This document shows positions 53,209 to 60,860 of a DNA stretch of 64,000 nucleotides, in pieces; the stretch's first letter is position 1; every line of letters begins with the position of its first letter. The notes below the pieces were generated by a model. That model was not told where the DNA came from. It was given only the letters and a program-made list of their open reading frames with translations, and searched no databases. Source of the DNA: Rahnella aceris (GTDB taxonomy: Bacteria; Pseudomonadota; Gammaproteobacteria; Enterobacterales; Enterobacteriaceae); the NCBI RefSeq assembly GCF_011684115.1, contig NZ_JAADJV010000002.1, forward strand, positions 495,209-559,208, in the 5' to 3' direction. A program made the translations under genes and the position numbers.

Positions 53209-53949
53209 TCAGCCCACCAGCTTTTTGACGCTGGCCAGCAGGGTTTTCACATCGTCAGGACGGGTGTTACCGGTGGCGCTGTCGATAATCGAGCTGTAGA
53301 TATGCGGGATGATTTTAGTGACGCCCGCCGCCAGCGCGATTTCCATAATCGGCTCGAAGTTTTCTAAATCGATACCGCCGGTCGGTTCCAGCCAGAAATC
53401 CTGTTCCGCACAGGCACGGGCCACGGCAGCGAATTCATCACGGGTTTTCAGGCCACCCATCGGGAAATATTTCACCGAGCTGCCGCCCATATCTTTCAGC
53501 AGCGCAATGGCGGTTTCCACCGGCACGATGGCGTCCGCAGAAGCAGAACTCAGCGGTCCGGTATTGATCTTCACAAAGCCGGGTTTACCGGTGGGTGAAA
53601 TCAGACCGTTGACCACGCTGTCGTTTTGCCCAAGCATTCCACGGCTGGTACCGACGCCGGTAAAGACCTGATTGACGTGCTGCGGCTGAACCTGCGCTGA
53701 AATCTGGCTGACCATCAGAGACTGACGCGGATCGCCCGCGCCTAAACCGACAGACAACGCGTTTTCAATCAATGCGGCATACTCTTTCATGTCCGCCACC
53801 GCACTCGCGACGTCTGGATAATTTTTGGAAAGCACACCGACCAGTACATGACCTTCTGCCGCTTCATAGATATCACGGGCATTGTCTTTCGAGCCCGCCA
53901 GCACATTCAGGCACACGCGGTCACGATAGAAATTTGGGGTCAGCTTCAT
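53209..53949 (-). CDS. dgaF: KDGP aldolase-family protein (DgaF type)
   Basis: The 246-aa protein belongs to the DgaF-type 2-keto-3-deoxy-6-phosphogluconate aldolase family. It should split KDGP to pyruvate and glyceraldehyde-3-phosphate through a Schiff base; the likely lysine is Lys160 in SSVKYFPMGG. The family was named from the Salmonella D-glucosaminate pathway. It overlaps dgaE by 4 bp. The actual substrate here is inferred from the neighbours. Confidence 0.85.
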   Translation of the reverse strand: MKLTPNFYRDRVCLNVLAGSKDNARDIYEAAEGHVLVGVLSKNYPDVASAVADMKEYAALIENALSVGLGAGDPRQSLMVSQISAQVQPQHVNQVFTGVGTSRGMLGQNDSVVNGLISPTGKPGFVKINTGPLSSASADAIVPVETAIALLKDMGGSSVKYFPMGGLKTRDEFAAVARACAEQDFWLEPTGGIDLENFEPIMEIALAAGVTKIIPHIYSSIIDSATGNTRPDDVKTLLASVKKLVG

Positions 53950-55073
53950 GCTTTGTCTCCGCTGAAAAGTTGTTTAAAACGTTGTGCGACGATGGTGAGC
54001 TGCGGCGGCGTCACGCTGCGCACATCGACTTCGATCTTGCCTTCGTTGGCGCGGTAGCCACGGAAATAAATCGCGATATCGCCGTTTTTCATGGCGTCCA
54101 CAATGGCTTTGGTTTTCCAGCCCAGTACCGCTTCATCGAAAGTGATTTCCGTACGGGCGATATCACGTCCGGCGCTGTCCCAGACCACGCGTCCGGTAAC
54201 ACCGCTGATTTCATTCAGGCTGGCGATAAATGGCGTCATCTTGTCGACCATTTCCTGCCCGGTGGTTTTCGGCAAGGTGAGATAGCTTTCGATAGCCTGC
54301 GTCAGGCCAAGAATGCCTTCTTTGCCGACTTTCATCGCACGACCAATCCCGCCCGATTGCAGTTTTACCCATTCGACATACTGTTTTTTGCCGAGCACCA
54401 GCCCGCTGGTCGGCCCTTCGATGGCCTTCGCGCCACTGTAAATCACCAGATCCGCACCCATCTCGTAATAACAGGTCAGATCTTCTTCCGCGGCGGCATC
54501 GACGATCAGCGGCACATTGTGCTTACGCGCCACTTCAGCGGCTTCCGCAACCGACAAAATGCTTTTCTGCACTGAGTGGTGCGATTTTATGTACATGATT
54601 GCAGCGGTACGCGGGGTGATGCAGGCCGCGAGTTGTGCGGCAGAACATTCGTTGGCATAACCGGCTTCTACCACCTTGCCACCGCCCATCGTCACCATCG
54701 TCGCGACCGGTGCACCGAAATTCACGTTATGGCCTTTTGGCAGAACGATATCGTGCGGGATTTCCAGTGGCGCGGCGTGCAGGTTTTCCAGCAGCCAGGC
54801 GTCATCTTTGACGATCACCGCCGCCACAGATTGCGCGATCCCGGCAGAAGCGCAGGAAACCACCACCGCGTTTTCGACGTTTAGCAGTTTCGCGATGTAA
54901 GCGCCGGTTTTGTTCACCAGATCTTTCATCTCAAAGTAATGATTCAGACCGGTATTCACCACTGCTGCGACTTCTTCACGCGGCGTGGAAACGCCCAGCG
55001 CTGTCATACGACCGGAAGCATTAATGACTTGTTTTAACTGGTACTTTTCATACAGCGATTGTTCAGAAGACAT
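53946..55073 (-). CDS. dgaE: PLP-dependent ammonia-lyase (DgaE type)
   Basis: The 375-aa SelA-like fold-type I PLP enzyme matches DgaE, D-glucosaminate-6-phosphate ammonia-lyase. It should form KDGP and ammonia. The PLP lysine is Lys216 in YSGAKAIEGP, and the ring-contacting Asp192 is in LIVDAAAEED. No selenocysteine genes are nearby, so a SelA role is unlikely. It overlaps the amidohydrolase gene by 11 bp and dgaF by 4 bp, so the three enzymes are made together. Confidence 0.85.
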   Translation of the reverse strand: MSSEQSLYEKYQLKQVINASGRMTALGVSTPREEVAAVVNTGLNHYFEMKDLVNKTGAYIAKLLNVENAVVVSCASAGIAQSVAAVIVKDDAWLLENLHAAPLEIPHDIVLPKGHNVNFGAPVATMVTMGGGKVVEAGYANECSAAQLAACITPRTAAIMYIKSHHSVQKSILSVAEAAEVARKHNVPLIVDAAAEEDLTCYYEMGADLVIYSGAKAIEGPTSGLVLGKKQYVEWVKLQSGGIGRAMKVGKEGILGLTQAIESYLTLPKTTGQEMVDKMTPFIASLNEISGVTGRVVWDSAGRDIARTEITFDEAVLGWKTKAIVDAMKNGDIAIYFRGYRANEGKIEVDVRSVTPPQLTIVAQRFKQLFSGDKA

Positions 55074-56196
55074 GAGCAGATTTCCCTTCTTCGGTTAACA
55101 GAGTGACGCCCGCGACCACAGCGGCCAGAGGCACCAGCAAACTTTCGCCTTTCACGGACTGTCCTTCGGAATCGATAAACACCTGCGGCGCCTGACGGAG
55201 TTCGAACAGGGTCAGATCGGCGTCGGCACCGATTTGCAGACGACCTTTGGCAGGAAGACGCAGCGCATCAGCGGCATGCGATGTAACGCAATCAATCACC
55301 TGCGGCAATGTCAGGCCGACGCTGAAGAATTTCGACATCACCGTCGCCAGGCTGTGCACCGGCCCGTTGAGGCGATTGCGGCAATAAATATCGGAACTGA
55401 TGGTGTGCGGCAAAATGCCCTGCTTAATGGCCAGCTCTGCCACTTCAAAGCTGAAACTCGCGGTGCCGTGACCGACATCCAGCAGCACGCCACGGCTGAG
55501 CGCCCGCTTAACGGAATCACGCAGCACGCCTTCCGGCGAGAGAATACGGTTCGGCTTGCCGTTATAGCAGTGGGTAATGATGTCGCCCGAGGTCAGTAAA
55601 TCTGCGATTTCGTCGAGGTTCGGCGGGTTATTACCGATATGCACCATCAGGGGCAGGTCATCGTTTTCCTGCTGAATTTCTTTGGCGCGCACCAGTGGCT
55701 TAATGCCGTTCTGGCCGACCACACTGCTGCTCATGCGCGCTTTGATGCCAATGATAAAACCGGGATTTCGCGCGATGGCGTCACGCACGCCGACCTTGTC
55801 GATCTGGGTCATATCCGCCAGTTCGTTCTGCGTGACAATGCCGGTGCGGGCGATATTGAGAAACGCGTAGACGTTGGTTTTCGCCTCACGGGTAATCTGA
55901 TAGAAATCGTCGACATCATTCGCGCCGGTACTGCCCGCATCGGCCACGGTGGTGACACCGCAGGCCACACCAATCAGATCGGCTTCGTCATGATAAATCG
56001 GCGATTTGGGGTAACAGTGAACATGGGAGTCGATCCATCCCGCGCTGGCGTAAACCTTGCCCTGAAGATCGAGAGTCTGGCGGGCGGTGGCACCGCAGGG
56101 CAACGTGCCAATGGCGGCGAATTTGCCGTCGCGGATTGCAATATCAGTCAGGCTGCCGTCTGCGCGTAATGCCTGCCGGATGATTAAGTCATACAT
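55063..56196 (-). CDS. Amidohydrolase/deacetylase-family metal enzyme
   Basis: The 377-aa protein is a dihydroorotase-like amidohydrolase with a complete binuclear metal set: His58-x-His60 (DSHVH), a probably carboxylated Lys152 (GIKARMSS), His186 (MVHIGN), His209 (ITHCYNG) and Asp269 (SSDIYC). It probably removes an acyl group from an N-acyl amino sugar acid before DgaE acts; this is inference from position. It appears to be the putative amidohydrolase family named for EF_0837/AHA_3915 (recalled name). The ATG at 56196 has a GGAGAAC site. Confidence 0.82.
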   Translation of the reverse strand: MYDLIIRQALRADGSLTDIAIRDGKFAAIGTLPCGATARQTLDLQGKVYASAGWIDSHVHCYPKSPIYHDEADLIGVACGVTTVADAGSTGANDVDDFYQITREAKTNVYAFLNIARTGIVTQNELADMTQIDKVGVRDAIARNPGFIIGIKARMSSSVVGQNGIKPLVRAKEIQQENDDLPLMVHIGNNPPNLDEIADLLTSGDIITHCYNGKPNRILSPEGVLRDSVKRALSRGVLLDVGHGTASFSFEVAELAIKQGILPHTISSDIYCRNRLNGPVHSLATVMSKFFSVGLTLPQVIDCVTSHAADALRLPAKGRLQIGADADLTLFELRQAPQVFIDSEGQSVKGESLLVPLAAVVAGVTLLTEEGKSAHVF

Positions 56197-56216
56197 ACGA
56201 CGTTCTCCATAATCTC

Positions 56217-56242
56217 GGGCGTCAGGAGTGTTCCTGACGCCC
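56217..56242. other. Intercistronic hairpin between transport and enzyme genes
   Basis: A perfect 11-bp stem (56217-56227 with 56232-56242) and 4-nt loop lie in the 81-bp gap between the DUF4310 gene and the amidohydrolase gene. There is no T tract, so it may set mRNA stability or segmental expression. Confidence 0.55.
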
Positions 56243-56277
56243 GTTTACTGCAGCTTTTCTTCTGTACTACTGCGTTC

Positions 56278-56925
56278 TTACAGTGAAACCGGGAAGACAG
56301 CGCCCAGCACCATTGCGCCGAGAATGGCACCACCGGTAATCGGTTTTTGCCACAGATAGAAACCCAGTGCGCCAATCAGCGAGCCCAGACCGATAGGAAT
56401 CGATGCCGCCATCGCTGACAGGATAATCAACGGCCCGAGGAAGCGGCCGGAGGCATTACCCGCACCCATCATCACGTCAGCGCCGTAGGTAGAATTGCTC
56501 TGATTGATGGTGAATTTACGTGCCAGAATGATGATGTAACCGACGGCTAACCCGAGGATCAGGCCGGTTACCAGCGAGGCCGCGAAGTTCGCCACCGGGA
56601 AGATAATCCCCGCGCCGAGCAACAGTGCCGGGACGCCCAGGCCGATACCGGTCTGGATCGCACCACCGATATCGAGAATACCGACCAGCGAACCTTCGAT
56701 GATGCGGGCAAACAGAAAGCTGGCACCGAAGGCCGCCACTGCGCCGTACACGCCGGTATCCATGCCGGAACGCAGCATTGATACAAACGCCACTTCGTTA
56801 AACGCACCGATGCCGTACAGGTAATACATGTGTGTCCCGGCGAAAACACCGGAAGACAGCAGTCCGACAAAAATCGGGAACGACCACTCGGCGTACCAGA
56901 AACCACGTTTGGCTTGTTCTTCCAT
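56278..56925 (-). CDS. DUF4310 membrane protein
   Basis: The 215-aa polytopic protein has several hydrophobic helices (about residues 14-34, 58-75, 93-135, 160-215) and a conserved-looking loop GADVMMGAGNASGRFLGPL. I recognise it as DUF4310, always found with DUF4311, DUF4312 and SFCGS proteins; no function is established. It is probably a subunit of an unusual transporter. An ATG two codons upstream (56931) is also possible, but AGGA is better spaced for 56925. Confidence 0.78.
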   Translation of the reverse strand: MEEQAKRGFWYAEWSFPIFVGLLSSGVFAGTHMYYLYGIGAFNEVAFVSMLRSGMDTGVYGAVAAFGASFLFARIIEGSLVGILDIGGAIQTGIGLGVPALLLGAGIIFPVANFAASLVTGLILGLAVGYIIILARKFTINQSNSTYGADVMMGAGNASGRFLGPLIILSAMAASIPIGLGSLIGALGFYLWQKPITGGAILGAMVLGAVFPVSL

Positions 56926-56938
56926 TGTCATGTTCCTC

Positions 56939-57715
56939 TTACTTGCCGCTGAGTGAATTGTGAATGCCGTTCAGCCATGTCGGGACGTCCAGCATGAATG
57001 ACTGCAACAGTTTGACGTCGAAGCCACGGAAGAAACCGCTGAGGACGAACAGCGCGATAATCGCCGCCATCATCACTTTGGTGACGTGGTTCCAGCCGCT
57101 TTCTTCGACGCCTTTACCGATCAGGATACCCAGCACCAGACCCGGTACGGCGTTACCCATGATCATCTGCGCCAGACCACCAAAAATAGTGGCCCAGAAA
57201 CCGGAACGACGTCCTGCATCGATCGCCGCCAGCCAGAAAATCACCGGCATCACGGTGTTCACCAACAGGTTGGCCGCAGGCACCAGCACTTTGATTGCCG
57301 TGACCTGCAACGCCGCAGGCACCGCAGACGCAGTAGTGTTGAGGAAGGCGACCACAATCATGCCGATGATGCCGCCTGCAATCGCCATCTTGCGCGGGTC
57401 ATGCATGGTTTCAGCCACATTGCGGTTTTTAAACATCAGGGCAGCGGTTGCCCAGTGGGGAATGATGCGGTGGTCAACGTCCTGGGTGAAAGAACCTGCC
57501 GCCACGGAAGAAGCCCAGGCGTTAAAGAAGAAGCCCAGACCAAATGAGAAATGCGAAGCCGGATCGCCTTCACAGGAGTTTAATTCCCCAAGCGTACGAA
57601 AAGCCCCCATTCCTTGCACGGTGGGTGCATGGAACATACGTGCGGCCCCCGCACCTACGCCCACGCCAACCAGTCCGCCGATAATAAGCGACTTAAATAA
57701 AATAATTAAAAACAT
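56939..57715 (-). CDS. DUF4311 membrane protein
   Basis: The 258-aa polytopic protein begins with a Gly-rich helix (residues 3-26) and has helices at about 110-130, 138-165 and 178-235. A long polar section follows the first helix and contains MGAFRTLGELNSCEGDPASH and FTQDVDHRIIPHW, with conserved-looking Cys, Asp and His residues that could line a substrate site. I recognise it as DUF4311. The gene starts 32 bp after DUF4312 and ends just before DUF4310, suggesting a two-subunit membrane unit. An AAGGA site precedes the ATG. Confidence 0.8.
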   Translation of the reverse strand: MFLIILFKSLIIGGLVGVGVGAGAARMFHAPTVQGMGAFRTLGELNSCEGDPASHFSFGLGFFFNAWASSVAAGSFTQDVDHRIIPHWATAALMFKNRNVAETMHDPRKMAIAGGIIGMIVVAFLNTTASAVPAALQVTAIKVLVPAANLLVNTVMPVIFWLAAIDAGRRSGFWATIFGGLAQMIMGNAVPGLVLGILIGKGVEESGWNHVTKVMMAAIIALFVLSGFFRGFDVKLLQSFMLDVPTWLNGIHNSLSGK

Positions 57716-57747
57716 CAGTATATCCTTGTCATTTATAGCTAACGTTT

Positions 57748-58047
57748 TTATTTCGTGACAAAAACTACCTGTTCCGTATTAATAACAGTCAGGTTGACGG
57801 TAATGTCTAACGCCACGTAATAACTCTTTCTTTCCCTGGCCAGAAAAAAGAACAGAAACTTTTCTCTTTTGACTGACTCTTCTGCCTTTATTATCCTGAC
57901 GTCCTGCGGTTCTATACGCAGTAAGACATTATTGGCAGACGATTTGAGAACCGTTCTCTGAACCTGACTCAGTGCGGAAGAAAAGGCGGCAGCCTTATTT
58001 TCGCCCTTTCCTTCAACCCGAACTGTCGTGGTTAATTGTTGCTTCAT
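57748..58047 (-). CDS. DUF4312 small soluble protein
   Basis: The 99-aa protein has no signal peptide or membrane helix, and contains no His or Cys, so it is not itself a PTS-type phosphocarrier. Its alternating beta-strand and helix pattern suggests a small ferredoxin-like or dodecin-like fold (inference). It is DUF4312 by sequence and company. Its ATG overlaps the SFCGS stop by one base (TAATG). Confidence 0.75.
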   Translation of the reverse strand: MKQQLTTTVRVEGKGENKAAAFSSALSQVQRTVLKSSANNVLLRIEPQDVRIIKAEESVKREKFLFFFLARERKSYYVALDITVNLTVINTEQVVFVTK

Positions 58048-58415
58048 TACGCCTGACCATACTTCTTGTTATAAGCTTCAACCAGACGCTGACCCAGTTC
58101 TTCTTTATCCATAAATCCGAACCCTAATACTAAACAGCCTTCGTTAATTGCCGTGACACCTTCATCCACTGAACGCATCCCGTACTTAGCTTTATATCCG
58201 TATTTGTTTTGAGCGGTAATCGCACCGGCACCGCCACTGCCGCAGAAAGAAATACCAAAGGTCGCACCTTCTGCTTTCATCACGTCACCGAGTTTCATAT
58301 CTGCTGCCATACCCGGGACAACGATGGCTTTCCCGCCAGCCGCTTCCACGCCGGCTGCCACTTTCTGGCCTTTTCCTAAACGGTCACCGATCACCACTAA
58401 TACTTGTCCCATCAT
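58047..58415 (-). CDS. Glycine-rich SFCGS-family protein
   Basis: The 122-aa soluble protein is named for SFCGSGGAGA (residues 56-65), a Cys followed by a Gly/Ser-rich loop at the end of a beta-strand, as in the phosphocysteine loop of PTS EIIB domains. The N-terminus (QVLVVIGDRLGKGQKVAAGV) reads as strand, loop, helix. Cys58 is a candidate phospho-acceptor (inference). It comes second in the operon. Confidence 0.78.
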   Translation of the reverse strand: MMGQVLVVIGDRLGKGQKVAAGVEAAGGKAIVVPGMAADMKLGDVMKAEGATFGISFCGSGGAGAITAQNKYGYKAKYGMRSVDEGVTAINEGCLVLGFGFMDKEELGQRLVEAYNKKYGQA

Positions 58416-58458
58416 TCACATCTCCGGATAATTAATTCGTTAAATTTTCAGTAAAAGG

Positions 58459-58809
58459 TTATTTAGGTTCGTTATCTCTTGCGACTTCTAAATGTACCGA
58501 GAGTAAATACGCTTCCTCAATCGGTAAGTTTCCAAACCAGCTGACCACGTCCTCTGCCATTTGCATGGACTCAGCAGAGATTTCATCAAATAAATCTTTT
58601 TCGACTTCAGGCAACGGCTCGCCGGTAATTGAGCGTAATACCATGGCTTTAACGTGTGACGTTAACATCTGCAACTGAACATCGGTGGTATAGATATTCT
58701 TCGCACTTTGCATCGCCTGAATATCCTTTAATACTTGCTCTGTTATCGCCGCAGCATCTTTCAATTCAATCCGCCCGGTCCCATTCACAGATGCGCTTGC
58801 GTTATTCAC
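58459..58809 (-). CDS. Stand-alone PRD-domain protein
   Basis: The 116-aa protein is one PTS-regulation domain without a DNA- or RNA-binding part. Both PRD histidines are present, His52 (LTSHVKAM) and His106 (LSVHLEVA). It may be a phosphorylation-dependent partner of the operon regulator or of the transporter. It is the first gene of the operon. Confidence 0.78.
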   Translation of the reverse strand: MNNASASVNGTGRIELKDAAAITEQVLKDIQAMQSAKNIYTTDVQLQMLTSHVKAMVLRSITGEPLPEVEKDLFDEISAESMQMAEDVVSWFGNLPIEEAYLLSVHLEVARDNEPK

Positions 58810-59031
58810 TCGCGATTACCTCTCTCCTTGCCTGACTCACTATTTTCAGCCATTTATTTCGTCTGTCTTTACCCTAACCCCGCGCAGATTTCCTGTGTAG
58901 AGGATCTTTTTCCAGTTCGAAGTGGAAATACGGTGCGCTGAGCAGATCCAATTCGCAAAACGAAAAGTTAAGTCGTTATATCACTGAATATTTCGGTTTG
59001 TAGCAGCGTATTTCACTGGTAATCGGAATTT

Positions 59032-59061
59032 TCGCAATGCGGATTAATTACCTCGCAATGC
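59032..59061 (-). promoter_or_regulatory. Direct repeats GCATTGCGA upstream of PRD operon
   Basis: Two exact 9-bp repeats (minus strand GCATTGCGA) begin 21 bp apart, two helical turns, about 225-250 bp before the first gene of the operon. This is the spacing expected for a dimeric activator. A related TTTTGCGAATT lies near 58950. Confidence 0.5.
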
Positions 59062-59113
59062 TTTCATTTCTGCTTAAGAATGCCTAGTATCAAAGAACAC
59101 ACGCAAATTCCCG

Positions 59114-59150
59114 ACACCCCCGCGCTTACCCGCGGGGGTGTTATTTTTTG
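59114..59150 (+). terminator. Terminator in the rnk leader
   Basis: An 11-bp GC-rich stem (ACACCCCCGCG / CGCGGGGGTGT) is followed by TATTTTTT and ends 59 bp before the rnk ATG. No rightward gene lies upstream. Confidence 0.85.
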
Positions 59151-59208
59151 CCGACCGGCACCCCACCCGCATGAAGCGGGTGATGCAAAAGGAACCACGG
59201 AGAATGTT

Positions 59209-59619
59209 ATGAGTAAACCGATACTGATCATCAACGAACTTGACGCAGAACGCCTGGATACACTGCTGGCACAACCGGCCTTTGCCAACACCCCGGTCGC
59301 CGATGCACTGAACGAAGAGTTAGATCGCGCAGAGATTTTGCCGCCCGAGCAAATCCCCGCCGACGTGGTCACGATGAACAGCAAGGTGCGCTTTACAGAA
59401 GGTAAAGACGGCGAAGAACATATCCGCACGCTGGTGTATCCCGCAGCGCTAAAAGACAGTAAAGAACAGCTGTCCGTGATGGCCCCGCTGGGAGCTGCCT
59501 TGCTGGGGCTGCGCACAGGCGGAAGTATCACGTGGGAAATGCCGAATGGCGAGAACAGCCGGATTGAAGTGCTGGAACTGTTGTATCAGCCGGAGGCGGC
59601 GGGGGAATTGCGTCGTTAA
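59209..59619 (+). CDS. rnk: Regulator of nucleoside diphosphate kinase
   Basis: The 136-aa protein matches E. coli Rnk (136 aa), a GreA/GreB-like protein that binds RNA polymerase. The N-terminal coiled coil is short (about 1-50) and the C-terminal FKBP-like domain runs about 55-136 ([24 protein letters not shown]). I chose the ATG at 59209 ([12 protein letters not shown]) with GGAG; the frame is open 43 codons upstream, through a terminator hairpin. In E. coli rnk lies elsewhere on the chromosome. Confidence 0.95.
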   Translation: MSKPILIINELDAERLDTLLAQPAFANTPVADALNEELDRAEILPPEQIPADVVTMNSKVRFTEGKDGEEHIRTLVYPAALKDSKEQLSVMAPLGAALLGLRTGGSITWEMPNGENSRIEVLELLYQPEAAGELRR

Positions 59620-59637
59620 GGGTTTTCTTTTGCAGAG

Positions 59638-59754
59638 GCCGCTGCAATGGCGGCTTTACTTAAGAATGAGAAAATTTCGGTTTCTCACCTGCGGGAGCCG
59701 CTGCACGGCGGCTTTACTTGAGAATGAGAAAGTTTCGGTTTCTCACCTGCGGTG
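59638..59754 (+). repeat. Two tandem 59-bp hairpin units
   Basis: Units start at 59638 and 59697 and are about 90% identical by eye. Each has a GCCGC...GCGGC hairpin and a GAGAAA...TTTCTC hairpin. Confidence 0.85.
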
Positions 59755-59945
59755 ATCGCTTAACGCGCAGCGCCGAAACCGCCCAAGAGGGAGAAGTGCT
59801 TTCTCCCTCTTGGATCTCCCTCCGCTTTTTACTGCGCGCTGTCGCTGGCACAACGGACATGTTCTGCTGCATCGGTGAGTGGCGCAAAATGTCATCGCTG
59901 CGCGATTCCCTCATTTCAGGCTTCGAGCCATAGGTCTCGAGCCGT
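59697..59945 (+). repeat. Left arm of large inverted repeat
   Basis: The reverse complement matches 60055-60320. The best part is 59726-59792 against 60198-60262. It includes the 11-bp hairpin AAGAGGGAGAA / TTCTCCCTCTT (59785-59811). Confidence 0.7.
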
Positions 59946-60054
59946 TCATTCGGTGCCATTTTTGAGCACGCCAATAAACCTATCTAGAAGATACAAATAA
60001 TCTGCCGTTGAATTTAAGATCCTGCGGGCGATTCAGAAATCTTGCTGAGTGAGA

Positions 60055-60320
60055 GGTTGCAGACCTTAGGCTGCAATCCCGAAAGGAAGGCACCGCGCAG
60101 CGGCAAGATTTCCAGCCTGTCGCGGTGGTACCTGAAACAGAGCCAGCGAGCGAAGCGCGCAGTTTAAGACGTGGAGATTCCAAAGAGGGCTCGTCTTAGC
60201 CCTCTTTGGTCGGTTTCGGCGCGAGAGGCCGTCTGATCACCGCGATTGAGAAACCGAAATTTTCACCGCTTTCAGCACTCTCAGCACTCTCAGCATTGAG
60301 AAGCCGCTCAGGCAGCGGCC
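60055..60320 (-). repeat. Right arm of large inverted repeat
   Basis: Inverted copy of the left arm, with a matching hairpin AAAGAGGGCT / AGCCCTCTTT (60182-60207) and a final GCCGCT...AGCGGC hairpin (60303-60319) that may also end cybC transcription. Confidence 0.7.
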
Positions 60321-60326
60321 ATCTGC

Positions 60327-60713
60327 CTACTTAAACTTCTTATGATTCTCGTTACGCGTAGCCTTAAACCCTTCGGCTTCTTTCTTCGCTTCATCCACTT
60401 TGCCTGCTTTGGCTAAAGCGGAAGCTTTATCAATCTGGCCGATCAGCGTATCCAGCCCTTTGTGGTAATCCTGCATTTCAGGGCTGTCCGGCGCTTTGCC
60501 TTTCAGTTTCGGTGGTGTGGCTTTTTTCGCGTCCTCGGCAGCCGCTTTCATGTTTGCCAGACCGGTGGTCAGTTCGGCCTGATCGCTGGTTTTCAACACC
60601 TTGCCGTAGTTATCAGCAATTGTATCCATGTCCGTTTCTAAATCTGCTGCCAGTGCTGCCGTGCTGCTGCCGAGCATGGCTATCACCGCTAACGCCATCA
60701 GTTGTTTACGCAT
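60327..60713 (-). CDS. cybC: Soluble cytochrome b562
   Basis: The 128-aa protein matches E. coli cytochrome b562. A signal peptide is cleaved after ALA (about residue 22), leaving a four-helix bundle of 106 residues. The haem ligands are Met7 of the mature protein (ADLETDM) and the near-C-terminal His (RNENHKK); there is no CXXCH, so haem is non-covalent. It is periplasmic with unknown physiological partner. It lies beside tldE as in E. coli. Confidence 0.94.
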   Translation of the reverse strand: MRKQLMALAVIAMLGSSTAALAADLETDMDTIADNYGKVLKTSDQAELTTGLANMKAAAEDAKKATPPKLKGKAPDSPEMQDYHKGLDTLIGQIDKASALAKAGKVDEAKKEAEGFKATRNENHKKFK

Positions 60714-60860
60714 GAACTTTCTCTCTATTGTTATTTGTTTATTAGATAAAACGACATTGCTTGTAAGGCTTTATAAAAATAGGCTGAGAGAGAGAAAAAC
60801 GGGATGAATTTTTTGTAAAGAATTAAAGCAGCGATCGGGCGACCGCTGCTTTAAGGAGGG

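Larger units (their letters stand above)
58810..59208. promoter_or_regulatory. Divergent region between PRD operon and rnk
   Basis: 399 bp holding the leftward operon promoter and the rightward rnk leader. It contains a pair of direct repeats (59032-59040, 59053-59061), a possible rightward -10 TAGTAT at 59085 and a strong rightward terminator at 59114-59150. Confidence 0.65.
59620..60326. other. Non-coding block of inverted repeats
   Basis: 707 bp between rnk and cybC with no credible gene. It is filled by two tandem 59-bp units and a large imperfect inverted repeat with internal hairpins, listed separately. Confidence 0.8.

Noticed and set aside
53946..55073. Selenocysteine synthase SelA
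   Set aside because: The fold is shared, but the context is a DgaE/DgaF catabolic operon with no selB or selC nearby.
59080..59208. N-terminal extension of rnk
   Set aside because: The open frame runs through a strong terminator hairpin and has no similarity; the ATG at 59209 gives the exact family length.
59638..60320. CRISPR array
   Set aside because: Only two tandem units without spacers, no cas genes, and an inverted third copy; this is a hairpin repeat element.
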